A stretch of 64,000 nt of DNA from Bacillus siamensis KCTC 13613 (GCF_000262045.1 NZ_AJVF01000042.1:62001-126000), one strand, 5' to 3'; shown: positions 38,304 through 49,691, counted from the stretch's first letter. Notes: generated from the letters alone by a model not told the origin. Translations and numbers: made by a program.

Positions 38304-38894
38304 TTACCTCCCTTTTCTTTTGCGGCGGTACCAGAAGTAGCGGTCAATGAAAATCGCGCCGATACCCGAAATTAAAGTCGCTAAGATGGTCGGTCCGACG
38401 ATATCGGTCGGTGATTTCGCCGAATAAGCCATGCGGACGGCAATGACGGTTGTCGGTATCAATGTAATGCTCGAAGTATTTACCGCCAAAAAGGTAATCA
38501 TGGAACGGCTGGCCTCAGACTTGCCTCCGTTCAGCTTTTTCATCTGCTCCATGGCTTTAATGCCGAGGGGCGTCGCCGCGTTTCCCAACCCGAAAAAGTT
38601 TGCCATGAGATTTGATAAGATGTATCCCATTGCCGGATGATCAGGGGGGATATCAGGAAACAGCTTAGAAATAAACGGACGGCACATTCTGCTGAATATA
38701 TCCAAAAGGCCGGACTGCTCGGCTATTTTCATCAGGCCGAGCCAGAACACGAGGACGCTCATTAATCCGAACGAGATCGTAACCGCTTCTTTCGCTCCTT
38801 TAAAAACCGCTTCATTCACATCCTGCAAGGTTCCGTTAAACATCGCAAAGACCAGTCCGATTACCGTCAGACAGACCCAGATTAAATTGACCAT
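38304..38894 (-). CDS. spmA: Spore maturation protein SpmA
   Basis: A 196-residue membrane protein, partner of SpmB, with the same nucleoside-recognition domain type and about four transmembrane segments. Conserved stretches are [21 protein letters not shown] near residue 98 and the [19 protein letters not shown] segment near 137. It overlaps the 3' end of dacB by 13 bases, making dacB-spmA-spmB one mother-cell operon. Confidence 0.94.
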   Translation of the reverse strand: MVNLIWVCLTVIGLVFAMFNGTLQDVNEAVFKGAKEAVTISFGLMSVLVFWLGLMKIAEQSGLLDIFSRMCRPFISKLFPDIPPDHPAMGYILSNLMANFFGLGNAATPLGIKAMEQMKKLNGGKSEASRSMITFLAVNTSSITLIPTTVIAVRMAYSAKSPTDIVGPTILATLISGIGAIFIDRYFWYRRKRKGR

Positions 38895-40033
38895 GCTGAA
38901 CCGCCCGCCGCGCTCATAAACAGGCTCGTAAACGTTTCAATGAAATGCTTTTTCGGTTTTTTAAGGTGCTCGTTTTCATAATAGACGGGGACCTTGGCGA
39001 TCACTTTCCCATCATGCATAACAGTCATCCGGCCGACGACATCGGGAATGAGAGAAGCATCCTTTTTCCAGGCTTTTTTCGGTTTTATTAAGGTTGTGCT
39101 GATTTTCACATCATCGATCTCATCCTCTTTTAACAAATACTTGACATCCCGGGAAATAAAAGCGTGTTTTCCGTAAAACGTCTTTTTCAGCTTCGGGATG
39201 CCGCCTTTTTTGGCGACGATATAGGTTTTATAGTGCTCAAAGACATAATTAAACATATTCATATGGTCATCCCAGTCATCCGGATCATTTATGGTGACTG
39301 CGATAAGATCCGTTCCGTCTTTTGAAGCCGTCGAAACGAGTGTCCGTTTCGCGATTTTTGTGTAACCCGTTTTTCCGCCTGTGCTGTAACGATAAAGCCC
39401 TGTCAGAAGCTTGTTTTTATTTTTCCATACCCGGTCCATCGTTTCCGCTTTATACACTTTGGTGCCCGAAACAGTCCGGTATTCCTTGATCTTCATCGCG
39501 TATTTAGTCAAAAGGGCCATATCATACGCCGTTGAATATAAATTTTCATGGTCGTCCAGCCCGTGGGGGTTTTGAAATTTTGTATTTTTCATTCCGATTT
39601 GCTCGGCTTTTTGGTTCATCATAAATACAAAACCGTCAAGACTTCCGCCGACATATTCAGCAATGGCCGCAGCGGCGTCATTTCCCGACCTCAGCATAAG
39701 CCCGTAAACGAGATCTTTCAGTTTCACTTTTTGTCCCGGCTGAAGATAAATGGCTGAGCCTTCCGTTTTTACGGCATTCGGCGAAACCGTCACCATCTCT
39801 TCCATCTTCCCTGATTCAATCGCCAGCACCGCCGTCATGATTTTCGTAATGCTCGCGATCCGCCGCTTATGGTGTTCGTCCTTAGCAAACAACACCCTGC
39901 CTGATGCACCGTCGATAATAATTGCGCTTTTTGCGCTGACATGTATTTGGGCATGTGCCGTATTTCCGTCTGTAATGGAAAACAAAATAACAAAAGTCAA
40001 AAGAAATACGGCAGCTTTTTTGAGAAAGCGCAT
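38882..40033 (-). CDS. dacB: D-alanyl-D-alanine carboxypeptidase DacB (sporulation PBP5*)
   Basis: Trims D-alanine from peptide side chains of spore cortex peptidoglycan, setting its cross-linking. The 383 residues include a signal peptide (about 1-28) and all three active-site motifs: SITK near residue 61, SGN near 116 and KTG near 222. A C-terminal beta domain follows, then an amphipathic tail. GGACGTGA precedes the ATG. First gene of the operon with spmA and spmB. Confidence 0.95.
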   Translation of the reverse strand: MRFLKKAAVFLLTFVILFSITDGNTAHAQIHVSAKSAIIIDGASGRVLFAKDEHHKRRIASITKIMTAVLAIESGKMEEMVTVSPNAVKTEGSAIYLQPGQKVKLKDLVYGLMLRSGNDAAAAIAEYVGGSLDGFVFMMNQKAEQIGMKNTKFQNPHGLDDHENLYSTAYDMALLTKYAMKIKEYRTVSGTKVYKAETMDRVWKNKNKLLTGLYRYSTGGKTGYTKIAKRTLVSTASKDGTDLIAVTINDPDDWDDHMNMFNYVFEHYKTYIVAKKGGIPKLKKTFYGKHAFISRDVKYLLKEDEIDDVKISTTLIKPKKAWKKDASLIPDVVGRMTVMHDGKVIAKVPVYYENEHLKKPKKHFIETFTSLFMSAAGGSAWSI

Positions 40034-40065
40034 GAATGCTCACGTCCTTGTTGTGGGTTTGTACA

Positions 40066-40094
40066 AGTTTATGCGCATGTCCATGACTTATGAA
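40066..40094 (-). promoter_or_regulatory. Candidate SigE promoter of dacB
   Basis: Minus strand CATAAACT (40066-40073) as -10, with TTCATAAG about 13 bases upstream as a poor -35. SigE control of dacB is known in B. subtilis; the match here is weak. Confidence 0.3.
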
Positions 40095-40116
40095 TACCAA
40101 TTGCATCTCTTTTACG

Positions 40117-40149
40117 TAAAAAAACTCTCCCTTTTGGGAGAGTTTTTTA
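40117..40149 (-). terminator. Terminator at the ypuI stop
   Basis: ACTCTCCC/GGGAGAGT hairpin with T-runs on both sides; the right flank includes the ypuI stop codon. Confidence 0.82.
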
Positions 40150-40632
40150 TCTGGATGATACCATATTCGAGCCTGATGCTTCATATTGCGCCAATTCTTC
40201 ACGCATGCGCAGAAACTCACTGCTCAGTGAAAGCAGAAGGCTCCGCAGCGAATCGGGCACATGCTGATAAAATTCAATCGCACTTTGGCCTGTATAAGCG
40301 GCGCGGCTGTTTTCGTACCACGTATCCTTTTTCGGCATGAAAAATTCTTCCACGCACTGATGATACACTTTATACAGCGTTTTTTCCGCTCTCGCCTCAT
40401 GAAACGGCTCCTGCATTAAGAGCCGGCGGCAGGCTTCCTGGGCGCCTTCGCAAAAGACCGTCATCCTTCTCAGCACACTGAGCACGTCGCGGCAGTATGC
40501 CTCATCCGCCTTTCCAGAAGCCTGCATTTCCGGTAATGTCGTATGATTTAAATAACTGTTGACCATCGTGACAACCTCGGCTAAAAATTCACCAGTTTCT
40601 TCAGTATGGGCCCTCACAATCGAATTTCCCAT
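40147..40632 (-). CDS. ypuI: Conserved protein YpuI
   Basis: A 161-residue soluble helical protein of unknown function, found between scpB and dacB as in B. subtilis. No catalytic motif is evident. I use ATG 40632 (MGNSIVRAHTEE) with AAGGAAA about 9 bases upstream; the frame continues 12 codons further upstream (40668), so the true start is not certain. Confidence 0.75.
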   Translation of the reverse strand: MGNSIVRAHTEETGEFLAEVVTMVNSYLNHTTLPEMQASGKADEAYCRDVLSVLRRMTVFCEGAQEACRRLLMQEPFHEARAEKTLYKVYHQCVEEFFMPKKDTWYENSRAAYTGQSAIEFYQHVPDSLRSLLLSLSSEFLRMREELAQYEASGSNMVSSR

Positions 40633-40722
40633 TTCCGTTCGTTTCCTTCCTCTCTTGTACTTCGTCAATTTGCGTTATTCATCAATGGCCTTTCCCTATT
40701 ATCGTATGATGAAAAACCGTTA

Positions 40723-41316
40723 TTATTTAATATCCTCAAAAGTTTGGTTGAAGTTTTCAAAGAATAAGTCGGCTTCCTCCTGGAGAACGTCTTCTTCCGC
40801 ATTTTCAGGAAGAGGCGGAAGCTCGTCCAGTGTTTTCAAGCCGAATTGTTCAAGAAATACCGGGGTCGTGCCGTATAAAATCGCCCGGCCGGGACCGTCG
40901 GCGCGTCCCACCTCACACAGCAGCGCTTTTGACACGAGACTGTGCAGAATCCGCTCAGACTTCACGCCCCGGATATCTTCAATTTCCGCCCGTGTAATCG
41001 GCTGCTTGTATGAAACGATCGCCAGCACTTCTAAAGAAGCCTGTGACAGTCCCTTTGACGGCACCTCGATTAATTTTTTCAAATAAGGCACGAATTCTTT
41101 TTTCGTTGCAAGCATATACGTATCCGCATATTCGGTCAGCTCAATGCCCCTGCCGTCTTCCTTGTACTGGGCGGCCACTTCTTCCATGATTCCGGCCAGT
41201 TCCGCTTCTTCTATTTCAAGCACCGTCACCAATTGCTTTTTGGTCAGCCCTTCATCACCCGCCGCGTACAGCAGGGCCTCCACAATCGCTTTCCAATTCA
41301 CGATATCAAGCGCCAT
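40723..41316 (-). CDS. scpB: Condensin accessory protein ScpB
   Basis: Winged-helix subunit of the SMC-ScpA-ScpB condensin that organises and segregates chromosomes. The 197 residues hold two winged-helix domains; conserved sequence includes [26 protein letters not shown] near residue 88 and the GRAILYGTT segment near 152. The acidic tail ends in [16 protein letters not shown] 41316 matches the family start and overlaps scpA by 11 bases. Confidence 0.95.
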   Translation of the reverse strand: MALDIVNWKAIVEALLYAAGDEGLTKKQLVTVLEIEEAELAGIMEEVAAQYKEDGRGIELTEYADTYMLATKKEFVPYLKKLIEVPSKGLSQASLEVLAIVSYKQPITRAEIEDIRGVKSERILHSLVSKALLCEVGRADGPGRAILYGTTPVFLEQFGLKTLDELPPLPENAEEDVLQEEADLFFENFNQTFEDIK

Positions 41317-42061
41317 GAATGGATTCACTCCCCGTAATGTATATATCTGAAAAGTTTTCTTCCTGTTCGATGATAATCTGCTGATTCTTCATCAGCTCCA
41401 GAACGGCTAAAAACGTCACGACGAGATGGTCTTTTTGCCGAGAAGGAAAAAGCTCCGTAAAGTTGATTCTTCTTCCCGCCGTCTTTAAGCTTTTTACGAT
41501 TTCGTTCATTCTGTCTTCAATCGGTATTTCCTGTCTTGTAATGGTGGTTTCTTTCGGCCGCGAGATTTTTTTACGCTGAAGCACCTTTTGAAACGCACCG
41601 ATCATGTCATAAACGGTCACCGACAGCCTCTGCTCCGTCTGTTTGATTTCTTTTGCATACTCACTTAAATCACTCGGCGGCTTTGTAAATGACTTTTGTC
41701 TTTCTTCTTCCCGCTCTTTTAAATCCTTCGCAGCGGTTTTATATTTTCTATACTCAATCAGCTTTTCAATCAGTTCGTCCCGAGGGTCTTCCTCTTCAAG
41801 CATTTCATCTTCAAACAGCTCTTCCTCTTGTTTTGGAAGCAGCATTCTGCTTTTAATGCTGAGAAGCGTCGCCGCCATGACCAGATATTCACTGGCGACA
41901 TCAAGTTCAAGCACTTGCATTGTATGTACATATAATAAATATTGTTCAGTAATGGTTGCCACGGGTATGTCGTATATGTCGATTTCAAGACGGTTAATCA
42001 GATGAAGCAGCAGGTCCAATGGGCCTTCAAACGTATCAATTTTCACTTGATATTCTACCAT
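41306..42061 (-). CDS. scpA: Condensin kleisin subunit ScpA
   Basis: Kleisin of 251 residues that bridges the SMC heads and binds ScpB. The N-terminal domain has the signature [12 protein letters not shown] near residues 9-20; the middle is strongly acidic ([18 protein letters not shown]); the C-terminal winged helix ends at about 245. GGTGA precedes the ATG. scpB follows with an 11-base overlap. Confidence 0.95.
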   Translation of the reverse strand: MVEYQVKIDTFEGPLDLLLHLINRLEIDIYDIPVATITEQYLLYVHTMQVLELDVASEYLVMAATLLSIKSRMLLPKQEEELFEDEMLEEEDPRDELIEKLIEYRKYKTAAKDLKEREEERQKSFTKPPSDLSEYAKEIKQTEQRLSVTVYDMIGAFQKVLQRKKISRPKETTITRQEIPIEDRMNEIVKSLKTAGRRINFTELFPSRQKDHLVVTFLAVLELMKNQQIIIEQEENFSDIYITGSESIHGA

Positions 42062-42114
42062 TATCTCACCATTTTCAATATCACTCTCATTGCCGGAAAA
42101 ACTGGCTACCCTTT

Positions 42115-42144
42115 AGTATAATCCACCGAAATGCTCTCGTCCAA
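42115..42144 (-). promoter_or_regulatory. Candidate SigA promoter of scpA
   Basis: Minus strand TTGGAC (42139-42144), 18-base spacer, TATACT (42115-42120), about 55 bases before scpA. Confidence 0.5.
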
Positions 42145-42204
42145 TACTTTTCTAATTGTGCTTCGTTATTTAGAAAATACTGAAAAAAGAAGGTATACGC
42201 CTAT

Positions 42205-42232
42205 ACCTTTAAAGGCGGATGCACATATGATA
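42205..42232 (+). promoter_or_regulatory. SigK-type promoter of the YjcZ-like gene
   Basis: ACC (42205-42207), 16-base spacer, CATATGATA (42224-42232), an exact fit to the SigK pattern AC ... CATAnnnTA. It lies about 40 bases before the small gene. Confidence 0.5.
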
Positions 42233-42269
42233 GCCGTGTAAACATGAAACAAAGGGAGGCTGATTTCAG

Positions 42270-42359
42270 ATGGGCGGAGCTTGTTTCGGCGGAGGTTTTG
42301 CATTAATTGTCGTTCTGTTTATTTTGCTTATTGTCGTAGGGGCATCTTATATCTGCTAG
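42270..42359 (+). CDS. YjcZ-family small sporulation protein (29 residues)
   Basis: A very short hydrophobic protein, MGGACFGGG followed by FALIVVLFILLIVVGASYIC. The glycine-rich head and single transmembrane helix are the hallmark of the YjcZ (sporulation) family, of which B. subtilis has several members. AAAGGGAGG lies about 10 bases before the ATG, and a SigK-like promoter precedes it, which suggests late mother-cell expression. Molecular function is unknown. It lies between scpA (divergent) and ypuF (same strand). Confidence 0.75.
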   Translation: MGGACFGGGFALIVVLFILLIVVGASYIC

Positions 42360-42445
42360 TTCTTCACGTTTCAGACACCAAGCCGCTCTTTTTTTCCTTT
42401 TCATAACGCTGTGGTACACTGGTTTTAGCAAAAGGAGGAAGCGGC

Positions 42446-42967
42446 TTGTATCCAAAAGCTTATATCGGCTTTTTGGCCGAATTTCACGCATCAAGAGATT
42501 ATTTTGAGTGTCATGAACTGTTAGAAGAATATTGGAAAGAAAGCCCGCCTGAGGAGCGGAGCATTCATTGGGTCGGCCTGATTCAGCTAGCCGTCGCTCT
42601 GTATCACCAGCGGAGGGGAAATGAAGCCGGGGCGAAACGGCTGATCGCCAACAGCTTACGCATTCTGAGGGCTGAAAAACAGGCTGTCAGCTCTCTCGGC
42701 CTCAGCCATCCAAAGCTGATAGAGCTGATAGAATCGCTGTCAGACGATATAAAAGCCGGCCGGCCGTACAAAAGTATTATGCTGCCGATTACAGATGACA
42801 CTCTGAAAGAAGCGTGTCTTGCCGAATGCCGCCGCAAAGGCTATACATGGGGGCAGGCCGGCGTATCAGATACCTTTCTTATTCATAAACACCGCCTGCG
42901 GGACAGGACGGATGTCATTAAGGAACGCGAACGGGAAATGGAGAGAAGAAAAAAAAGCAGAGGCTGA
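42446..42967 (+). CDS. ypuF: DUF309-family protein YpuF
   Basis: A 173-residue soluble helical protein. The DUF309 signature is FLAEFHASRDYFECHELLEEYW near residues 9-30 (His14, Asp18, Glu21, His23, Glu24 look like possible metal ligands), followed by VGLIQLAVALYHQRRGN near 43. Function unknown. Start is TTG 42446, with AAAGGAGG before it. It converges on ribT. Confidence 0.85.
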   Translation: MYPKAYIGFLAEFHASRDYFECHELLEEYWKESPPEERSIHWVGLIQLAVALYHQRRGNEAGAKRLIANSLRILRAEKQAVSSLGLSHPKLIELIESLSDDIKAGRPYKSIMLPITDDTLKEACLAECRRKGYTWGQAGVSDTFLIHKHRLRDRTDVIKEREREMERRKKSRG

Positions 42968-42985
42968 CGGACAGCCCTGCTTTTT
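42958..42985 (+). terminator. Terminator after ypuF
   Basis: GCAG-GGCTG/CAGCC-CTGC hairpin followed by TTTTT on the plus strand, overlapping the ypuF stop. Confidence 0.65.
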
Positions 42986-42990
42986 CTGCA

Positions 42991-43030
42991 TAAAAACAGC
43001 TCCCGAAACCGTGAAGATTCCGGGAGCATT
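42991..43030 (-). terminator. Terminator after ribT
   Basis: GCTCCCGGAA/TTTCGGGAGC hairpin followed by TGTTTTT on the minus strand; end of the riboflavin operon. Confidence 0.82.
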
Positions 43031-43032
43031 TG

Positions 43033-43443
<411 letters not shown>

Positions 43444-43448
43444 CTAGC

Positions 43449-43475
43449 AAACGGATGAATAAAGGCGATCCGTTT
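43449..43475 (-). other. Stem-loop in the ribT leader
   Basis: Eight-base arms AAACGGAT/ATCCGTTT with an 11-base loop, beginning about where transcription from the ribT promoter should start. No T-run follows, so it is probably not a terminator. Confidence 0.5.
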
Positions 43476-43481
43476 CCTCAC

Positions 43482-43509
43482 ATTATATCATTTTCGCCGC
43501 TGTTTTAAA
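43482..43509 (-). promoter_or_regulatory. Internal promoter for ribT
   Basis: Minus strand TTTAAA (43504-43509), 16-base spacer, perfect TATAAT (43482-43487) in the ribH-ribT gap. Confidence 0.55.
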
Positions 43510-43523
43510 CGCTTTTCAACAAA

Positions 43524-43988
43524 TTATTCAAATGAACGGTTTAGATTCGCCATTTCAATGGCGGATACTGCGCAATCCGCTCCCTTATTTCCGGCTTTTG
43601 TTCCTGCGCGTTCGATCGCCTGCTCAATGGTTTCAGTCGTTACGATACCGAAGATAACCGGGACGCCCGTCGCCGTGCCCGCTTGAGCGATGCCTTTTGC
43701 CGCTTCGTTGCAGACATAGTCATAATGCGTTGTCGCTCCTCTGATCACCGTGCCGAGTGTAATAACGGCATCGTATTTTTTCGTTTCCGCCATTTTTTTT
43801 GCCGCAAACGGGATTTCAAACGCTCCCGGCACCCAAGCAACGTCAATGTCATTTGATTCTACACCGTGGCGAAGCAATGTATCTTCCGCTCCGCTTAACA
43901 GCTTGCTCGTAATAAATTCATTAAATCTGCCGACGACGATTCCGATTTTAAGTCCTGTTCCTACTAAGTTACCTTGTATGATATTCAT
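43524..43988 (-). CDS. ribH: 6,7-dimethyl-8-ribityllumazine synthase
   Basis: Condenses 3,4-dihydroxy-2-butanone 4-phosphate with the ribitylaminopyrimidine to give lumazine. The 154-residue protein forms a 60-mer capsid that in Bacillus encloses riboflavin synthase trimers. Conserved motifs are VGRFNEFIT near 19, [13 protein letters not shown] near 53 and [14 protein letters not shown] near 80, with the catalytic His. AAGGATGG precedes the ATG. Confidence 0.97.
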
Positions 43989-44019
43989 ATGTTATCCATC
44001 CTTTTTTGTGAGATTTGTT

Positions 44020-45216
44020 TTAGAAATGAAGCAAGTGTCCGAGTTTGTTCATTTTGGTTTGTAAATAATTCCTGTTATGCTCACCCGCCTCCATTTGAAG
44101 CGGCACCCGTTCTGAAATGCTCAGTCCGTATCCTTCAAGGCCGGCGATTTTCCGGGGGTTATTGGTTAAAAGTTTCATATGCTGAACCCCCAAATCGCGG
44201 AGAATCTGGGCGCCGATCCCGTAGTTGCGCAGGTCAGGCAGAAAGCCGAGCGCTTCGTTCGCTTCAACCGTGTCATACCCCTCTTCCTGCAATCGATACG
44301 CTTTCAGCTTATTGATTAAACCGATTCCTCTTCCTTCCTGACGCAAATACAATAAGACGCCTCGGCCTTCTTCGGCAATTTGCGCAAGCGCGGCATGTAG
44401 CTGAGGCCCGCAATCACAGCGGTGGGATGCAAACACATCGCCCGTCAGGCATTCTGAGTGCACTCTGACAAGAACGGGTTCGCTGCTAAACGGGACATCA
44501 CCCATAACAAAGGCGAGGTGTTCTTTTCCGTCAACCTCGTTTGTATATCCGTAAACCCGGAACGTGCCGAAGTCAGTCGGCAGCGTAATGTCAACTTCTC
44601 GGTTCACAAGTGTCGTAATGTTGTAACGGTATTCTATTAAGTCTTTTATCGTAATCATTTTCAGTCGGTGGCGTTTGGCGATTTCTGATAACTCCGGCAC
44701 TCTGGCCATTGTGCCGTCTTCATTCATAATTTCACAAATGACGCCCGCTCCTTGAGAGCCGCATGCTTTTGCAAGGTCAACGGCTGCTTCCGTGTGGCCC
44801 GCCCGCTTCAGGACGCCTCCTTTTTTTGCGATTAAGGGAAAAATGTGGCCCGGACGCTGAAAATCATCAGACACAGATTCCTCGTTCAACAGCGCCTGAA
44901 TCGTAAAAGAACGTTCTTGAGCGCTGATTCCTGTTTTTGTCAGTCTGTGGTCAATGCTGACCGTAAACGCGGTTTCGTGTGAGTCCGTATTATGATCGAC
45001 CATCGGGTGAAGATCCAGCCGGGCGGCAATATCTTCAGAAAGCGGCGTGCAGATCAGGCCCCTCCCATGGGTCGCCATAAAATTGACCACTTCAGGTGTG
45101 GCATGCTCAGCGAGCGCTACGAAATCTCCTTCATTTTCTCTGTCTTCATCATCGACAACGATGATGACTTCACCTTTTTTCAGCGCCTCTAACGCCTCTT
45201 CTATTGGATGAAACAT
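44020..45216 (-). CDS. ribBA: Bifunctional 3,4-dihydroxy-2-butanone 4-phosphate synthase / GTP cyclohydrolase II
   Basis: Fusion of 398 residues providing both starting branches of riboflavin synthesis. The N-terminal RibB half (1-200) has [10 protein letters not shown] near residue 22 and the catalytic HTEA segment near 136. The C-terminal RibA half has zinc cysteines in [18 protein letters not shown] near 251 and the RQEGRGIGL motif near 292. AAAGGAAG precedes the ATG. B. subtilis literature calls it ribA. Lies between ribE and ribH. Confidence 0.97.
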   Translation of the reverse strand: MFHPIEEALEALKKGEVIIVVDDEDRENEGDFVALAEHATPEVVNFMATHGRGLICTPLSEDIAARLDLHPMVDHNTDSHETAFTVSIDHRLTKTGISAQERSFTIQALLNEESVSDDFQRPGHIFPLIAKKGGVLKRAGHTEAAVDLAKACGSQGAGVICEIMNEDGTMARVPELSEIAKRHRLKMITIKDLIEYRYNITTLVNREVDITLPTDFGTFRVYGYTNEVDGKEHLAFVMGDVPFSSEPVLVRVHSECLTGDVFASHRCDCGPQLHAALAQIAEEGRGVLLYLRQEGRGIGLINKLKAYRLQEEGYDTVEANEALGFLPDLRNYGIGAQILRDLGVQHMKLLTNNPRKIAGLEGYGLSISERVPLQMEAGEHNRNYLQTKMNKLGHLLHF

Positions 45217-45230
45217 ATTGATCTTCCTTT

Positions 45231-47007
<1,777 letters not shown>

Positions 47008-47009
47008 TC

Positions 47010-47046
47010 AAAAAAGCCCCGAATGTTTACACAGTTCGGGGCTTTG
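47010..47046 (-). terminator. Riboswitch-controlled terminator in the rib leader
   Basis: AAAGCCCCGAA/TTCGGGGCTTT hairpin followed by T-run on the minus strand, between the FMN aptamer and ribD. Confidence 0.88.
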
Positions 47047-47103
47047 CCAGTTTTAATCCATAGGAAATAAGACTATACAGTAAGATTATTTTTGCATAGC
47101 TTC

Positions 47104-47249
47104 TCTCATCCTTCTCCCATCCAGACTTTCACTGTCGGCTTCAGCTTTTCACTGAATCCACCGTATACAGATGCATACGGGTCACGGGCTGTAAAGCGCA
47201 AAACGCCTTATTACCGCCGGTCGGGATTTTCACCCAGCCCCGAAGGATA
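47104..47249 (-). ncRNA. FMN riboswitch (RFN element) of the rib operon
   Basis: Classic RFN core on the minus strand: CCTTCGGGGCTGGGTGAAAATC, GACCGGCGGTAAT, CAGCCCGTGACCC, then AAGCCGACAGTGAAAGTCTGG and ATGGGAGAAGG. It senses FMN and lets the downstream terminator form when flavin is plentiful. Confidence 0.96.
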
Positions 47250-47278
47250 CAATCAATATTTTTTTGTCCTTATCCGCT

Positions 47279-47306
47279 ATTATAACATCCTTTGCGGCAG
47301 GCGCAA
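47279..47306 (-). promoter_or_regulatory. SigA promoter of the rib operon
   Basis: Minus strand TTGCGC (47301-47306), 16-base spacer, perfect TATAAT (47279-47284), about 30 bases before the aptamer. Confidence 0.6.
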
Positions 47307-47334
47307 TGAATTTGCACCTGCTTTTTCAGAAAAA

Positions 47335-47370
47335 ATAAAAAGCGCCCCTTTCCCAAAAAAGGCGCCTTTA
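47335..47370 (-). terminator. Terminator after ypuD
   Basis: GGCGCCTTTT/AAAGGGGCGCT imperfect hairpin with T-run on the minus strand, abutting the ypuD stop. Confidence 0.65.
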
Positions 47371-47371
47371 C

Positions 47372-47716
47372 TTATTCGTTTACTTTAACAACCTTCAATA
47401 AGCCGTCAATCCGGTTTGATTTGCTGAAATACGCTTTAATCTTATCTCCTTTTTTCACATCGGAGAGATCCTGCTTCAGCTTGTCGCCGTTAAAAATGAT
47501 TTTTGTGCCGTTTGCTGCCGTGCCGTGGTATTCGGTTCCTTCTATTTTCGTAATTTTATATGTTTTCACTGTATATTCTTCTTTTTCCTGAGACAGGGTT
47601 TGTCCGATAGCCGTCGGCACGTCTTTCAGCTCAATATCGTTTATGACCATAAAACCGCCCGCCAATAACAGCAGCAGTACAAGTAAAATGGCTGCTTTTG
47701 TTTTAATTCTTCCCAT
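47372..47716 (-). CDS. ypuD: Small exported/membrane-anchored protein YpuD
   Basis: A 114-residue protein with a basic N-terminus and one hydrophobic segment (about residues 8-25, AAILLVLLLLLAGGFMVI), then an external domain of about 85 residues that looks like a small beta fold (VKTYKITKIEGTEYHG...KVVKVNE). Function unknown; the position between rib operon and sipS fits B. subtilis ypuD. TGGAGG precedes the ATG. No cleavage motif is obvious, so it may stay membrane-bound. Confidence 0.78.
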   Translation of the reverse strand: MGRIKTKAAILLVLLLLLAGGFMVINDIELKDVPTAIGQTLSQEKEEYTVKTYKITKIEGTEYHGTAANGTKIIFNGDKLKQDLSDVKKGDKIKAYFSKSNRIDGLLKVVKVNE

Positions 47717-47920
47717 TTTTCTACCTCCAGCCGTATCAATCTATTCATTACTATGTCATATTCCTTTTTTTCATGAATAGAAAACCGTTCTTCCCTGCGT
47801 GAGTTATTCATATAACGTTTCGTCAAGGGAAGATGTTTCATGTATCTGTAAAACTTTCTATCTATTAAATAGATATACGAATTTATGTTCTGTTTTTGTG
47901 GGTGGGGAGATTAATTTATA

Positions 47921-47953
47921 TAAAAAAAGCAGTTTTCTCATAAAGAAAACTGC
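47921..47953 (-). terminator. Terminator after sipS
   Basis: GCAGTTTTCT/AGAAAACTGC perfect hairpin followed by seven T on the minus strand. Confidence 0.85.
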
Positions 47954-47961
47954 CGTACGGT

Positions 47962-48522
47962 TTATTTCGTCTTGCGGATTTCGTTAAACGGGAAGAAGAC
48001 GAATTTTGATGTGCCCGCGATTTGTTTTTTCGTAAAAAGACCGAGGCCGTTGCGGCTGTCCATAGATTCTCTGCGGTTATCACCCATGACGAAATATTTG
48101 TCGTCCGGCACTTTCACCGGGCCGAAGTCTTCCGTCAGCCGGTCATAGCCGCCTTGCTTCGCTTTTTTCTTGTTTGCCGCTAAATACGGTTCGGACACTT
48201 TTTTGCCGTTGATGTACAGCTGGTCGTTTTTCATTTGCACCGTGTCGCCGGGAAGTCCGATAATCCGTTTGACATAATGTTCATTTTCTCCGTTCAGAAC
48301 GACGATCTGTCCGCGTTTGAAGTCGCTTATGTATTTGACCGTCATATTGACAAAGATTCTCTCGCGGTCATGCAGCGTCGGTTCCATTGATCTTCCGTCA
48401 ACGAGATAAGGAGCAAATAAAAAGTTGCGGATGAGCAATGCGAGAACGACAGCGATGATAATGGCTTTCGCCCAATCAAGTACGGCGCTTTTTTTAGAAG
48501 TTTTTTCTTTTTCTGATTTCAA
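47962..48522 (-). CDS. sipS: Type I signal peptidase SipS
   Basis: Removes signal peptides from secreted proteins on the outer membrane face. The 186 residues have one N-terminal transmembrane segment (about 18-38). The catalytic Ser is in GRSMEPTL near residue 45 and the catalytic Lys in HYVKRIIGLPGD near 85, with the conserved MGDNRRESMDSRNGLG box near 148. I start at TTG 48522, preceded by GGGAGG, rather than the in-frame ATG five codons upstream. It is one of several Sip proteins in these bacteria. Confidence 0.94.
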   Translation of the reverse strand: MKSEKEKTSKKSAVLDWAKAIIIAVVLALLIRNFLFAPYLVDGRSMEPTLHDRERIFVNMTVKYISDFKRGQIVVLNGENEHYVKRIIGLPGDTVQMKNDQLYINGKKVSEPYLAANKKKAKQGGYDRLTEDFGPVKVPDDKYFVMGDNRRESMDSRNGLGLFTKKQIAGTSKFVFFPFNEIRKTK

Positions 48523-48617
48523 GTGATTTCCTCCCATTAGCCATGGTCGTTTTTATTTTACCATGAATCCCCGCACAGAGGGCAAATAAGCCCCGCACCT
48601 CATCCGTTTTTTTCATT

Positions 48618-49109
48618 TTATAAGCCGGATCTGCTGATTTTACGGTATTTTACGAAGCTTCCGATCCGCCAAATGCACAAATACACAAAAGCAAGCTCCA
48701 TTGTTAAAACGGCAAATTCCGTCGCGTCAATGTTTTTGAAATATTGACTGAGTACGATACGGATCGCAATAATCGCGATAATGACATATTTAAAGTTTTT
48801 ATTCCGCTTAGAGTACACAAAGCCATCTTCCCGGATTTCATATGCGGTTTGCGACAGCATGATGAAGCCAAATACTGCGCCTAACAGCCCGGCGATGGCG
48901 AGCTCCCAAACAGCGGGAAGATGAAACGGCTTTCCGGGGATATTCATGAGCTGGCTGATGCTCAATGAAAAAATGACGGCGATAATCAAAAGCGGGAGAA
49001 TGATGCCGAAGCCGCCGCCTTTAATCGGCCTGTTTCCTTTTTTCAGCCTGAACCAAAAAATAAGTGCGATAATGATAATGACAAATAAAACGGTTGCCAA
49101 TTGAACCAA
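48618..49109 (-). CDS. CcdC-like (DUF1453) polytopic membrane protein
   Basis: A 163-residue protein with about four or five transmembrane segments, a basic loop (RLKKGNRPIKGGG), and the sequence QTAYEIREDGFVYSKRNKNFKY before the third hydrophobic block. This arrangement resembles the CcdC family of membrane proteins, whose role is uncertain. Start is TTG 49109 behind AGAGG. It lies between sipS and ppiB, where I do not clearly recall such a gene in strain 168. The family call is tentative. Confidence 0.6.
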   Translation of the reverse strand: MVQLATVLFVIIIIALIFWFRLKKGNRPIKGGGFGIILPLLIIAVIFSLSISQLMNIPGKPFHLPAVWELAIAGLLGAVFGFIMLSQTAYEIREDGFVYSKRNKNFKYVIIAIIAIRIVLSQYFKNIDATEFAVLTMELAFVYLCIWRIGSFVKYRKISRSGL

Positions 49110-49221
49110 CGTTTTTACCTCTTTTCATTCTTGTAATCGGTCTTTTACACTATACCAGAGTGACTGCCGAAGTTCATATATGTATTTTTTCATGATTTAC
49201 ACATGAGAATTTTCATATACA

Positions 49222-49254
49222 TAAAAAAACCCGCCTCCAAAAGGCGGGTTTTTC
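49222..49254 (-). terminator. Terminator after ppiB
   Basis: AACCCGCCTT/AAGGCGGGTT-type hairpin followed by seven T on the minus strand. Confidence 0.85.
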
Positions 49255-49259
49255 CGTCA

Positions 49260-49691
49260 TTAACCTTCTACACGGACTTCTTTCATTTTGTCTCCGTTAG
49301 ACATGTTTTTCGCGTGCTCTAAACCGCTTGTCACTTTTCCGAATACAGTATGAACGCCGTTTAAATGCGACTGCGGCTCATGTACGATGAAGAATTGGCT
49401 TGAACCCGTGTCTTTACCGGCATGCGCCATTGATAAAGAACCGGCTTCGTGCTTATGCGGATTGCCTTCTGTTTCACATTTGATCGTTTTTCCGCTTCCG
49501 CCCATGCCTGTCCCAGTCGGATCTCCGCCTTGGCTGACAAAGCCCGGAATCACGCGGTGGAAAATAACGCCGTCGTAGAAGCCTGTATTCGCCAGGTTTT
49601 CAAAGTTAGCGACTGTGTTAGGCGCTTCATTCGGATAAAGTTCAAATTCGATTCTGCTGCCGTTCTCCATTTCGATGTAACCAGTTTTCAT
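49260..49691 (-). CDS. ppiB: Peptidyl-prolyl cis-trans isomerase B (cyclophilin)
   Basis: Cytosolic cyclophilin of 143 residues that speeds proline isomerisation in folding proteins. Active-site motifs are [17 protein letters not shown] near residue 43, [16 protein letters not shown] near 87, and [12 protein letters not shown] near 110. ATG 49691 is preceded by AGGAATGAGA and gives the family length; the frame starts six codons earlier (49709), a less likely start. Confidence 0.95.
   Translation of the reverse strand: MKTGYIEMENGSRIEFELYPNEAPNTVANFENLANTGFYDGVIFHRVIPGFVSQGGDPTGTGMGGSGKTIKCETEGNPHKHEAGSLSMAHAGKDTGSSQFFIVHEPQSHLNGVHTVFGKVTSGLEHAKNMSNGDKMKEVRVEG

Noticed and set aside
40559-41086. 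Plus-strand open frame of 175 codons opposite ypuI and scpB
   Set aside because: Antisense to scpB, with low-complexity Ser-rich sequence and no homologue recognised.
47717-47961. Possible small gene between ypuD and sipS
   Set aside because: The only frames lack ribosome sites or run across the start of ypuD; the stretch holds the sipS terminator and probably the ypuD promoter.
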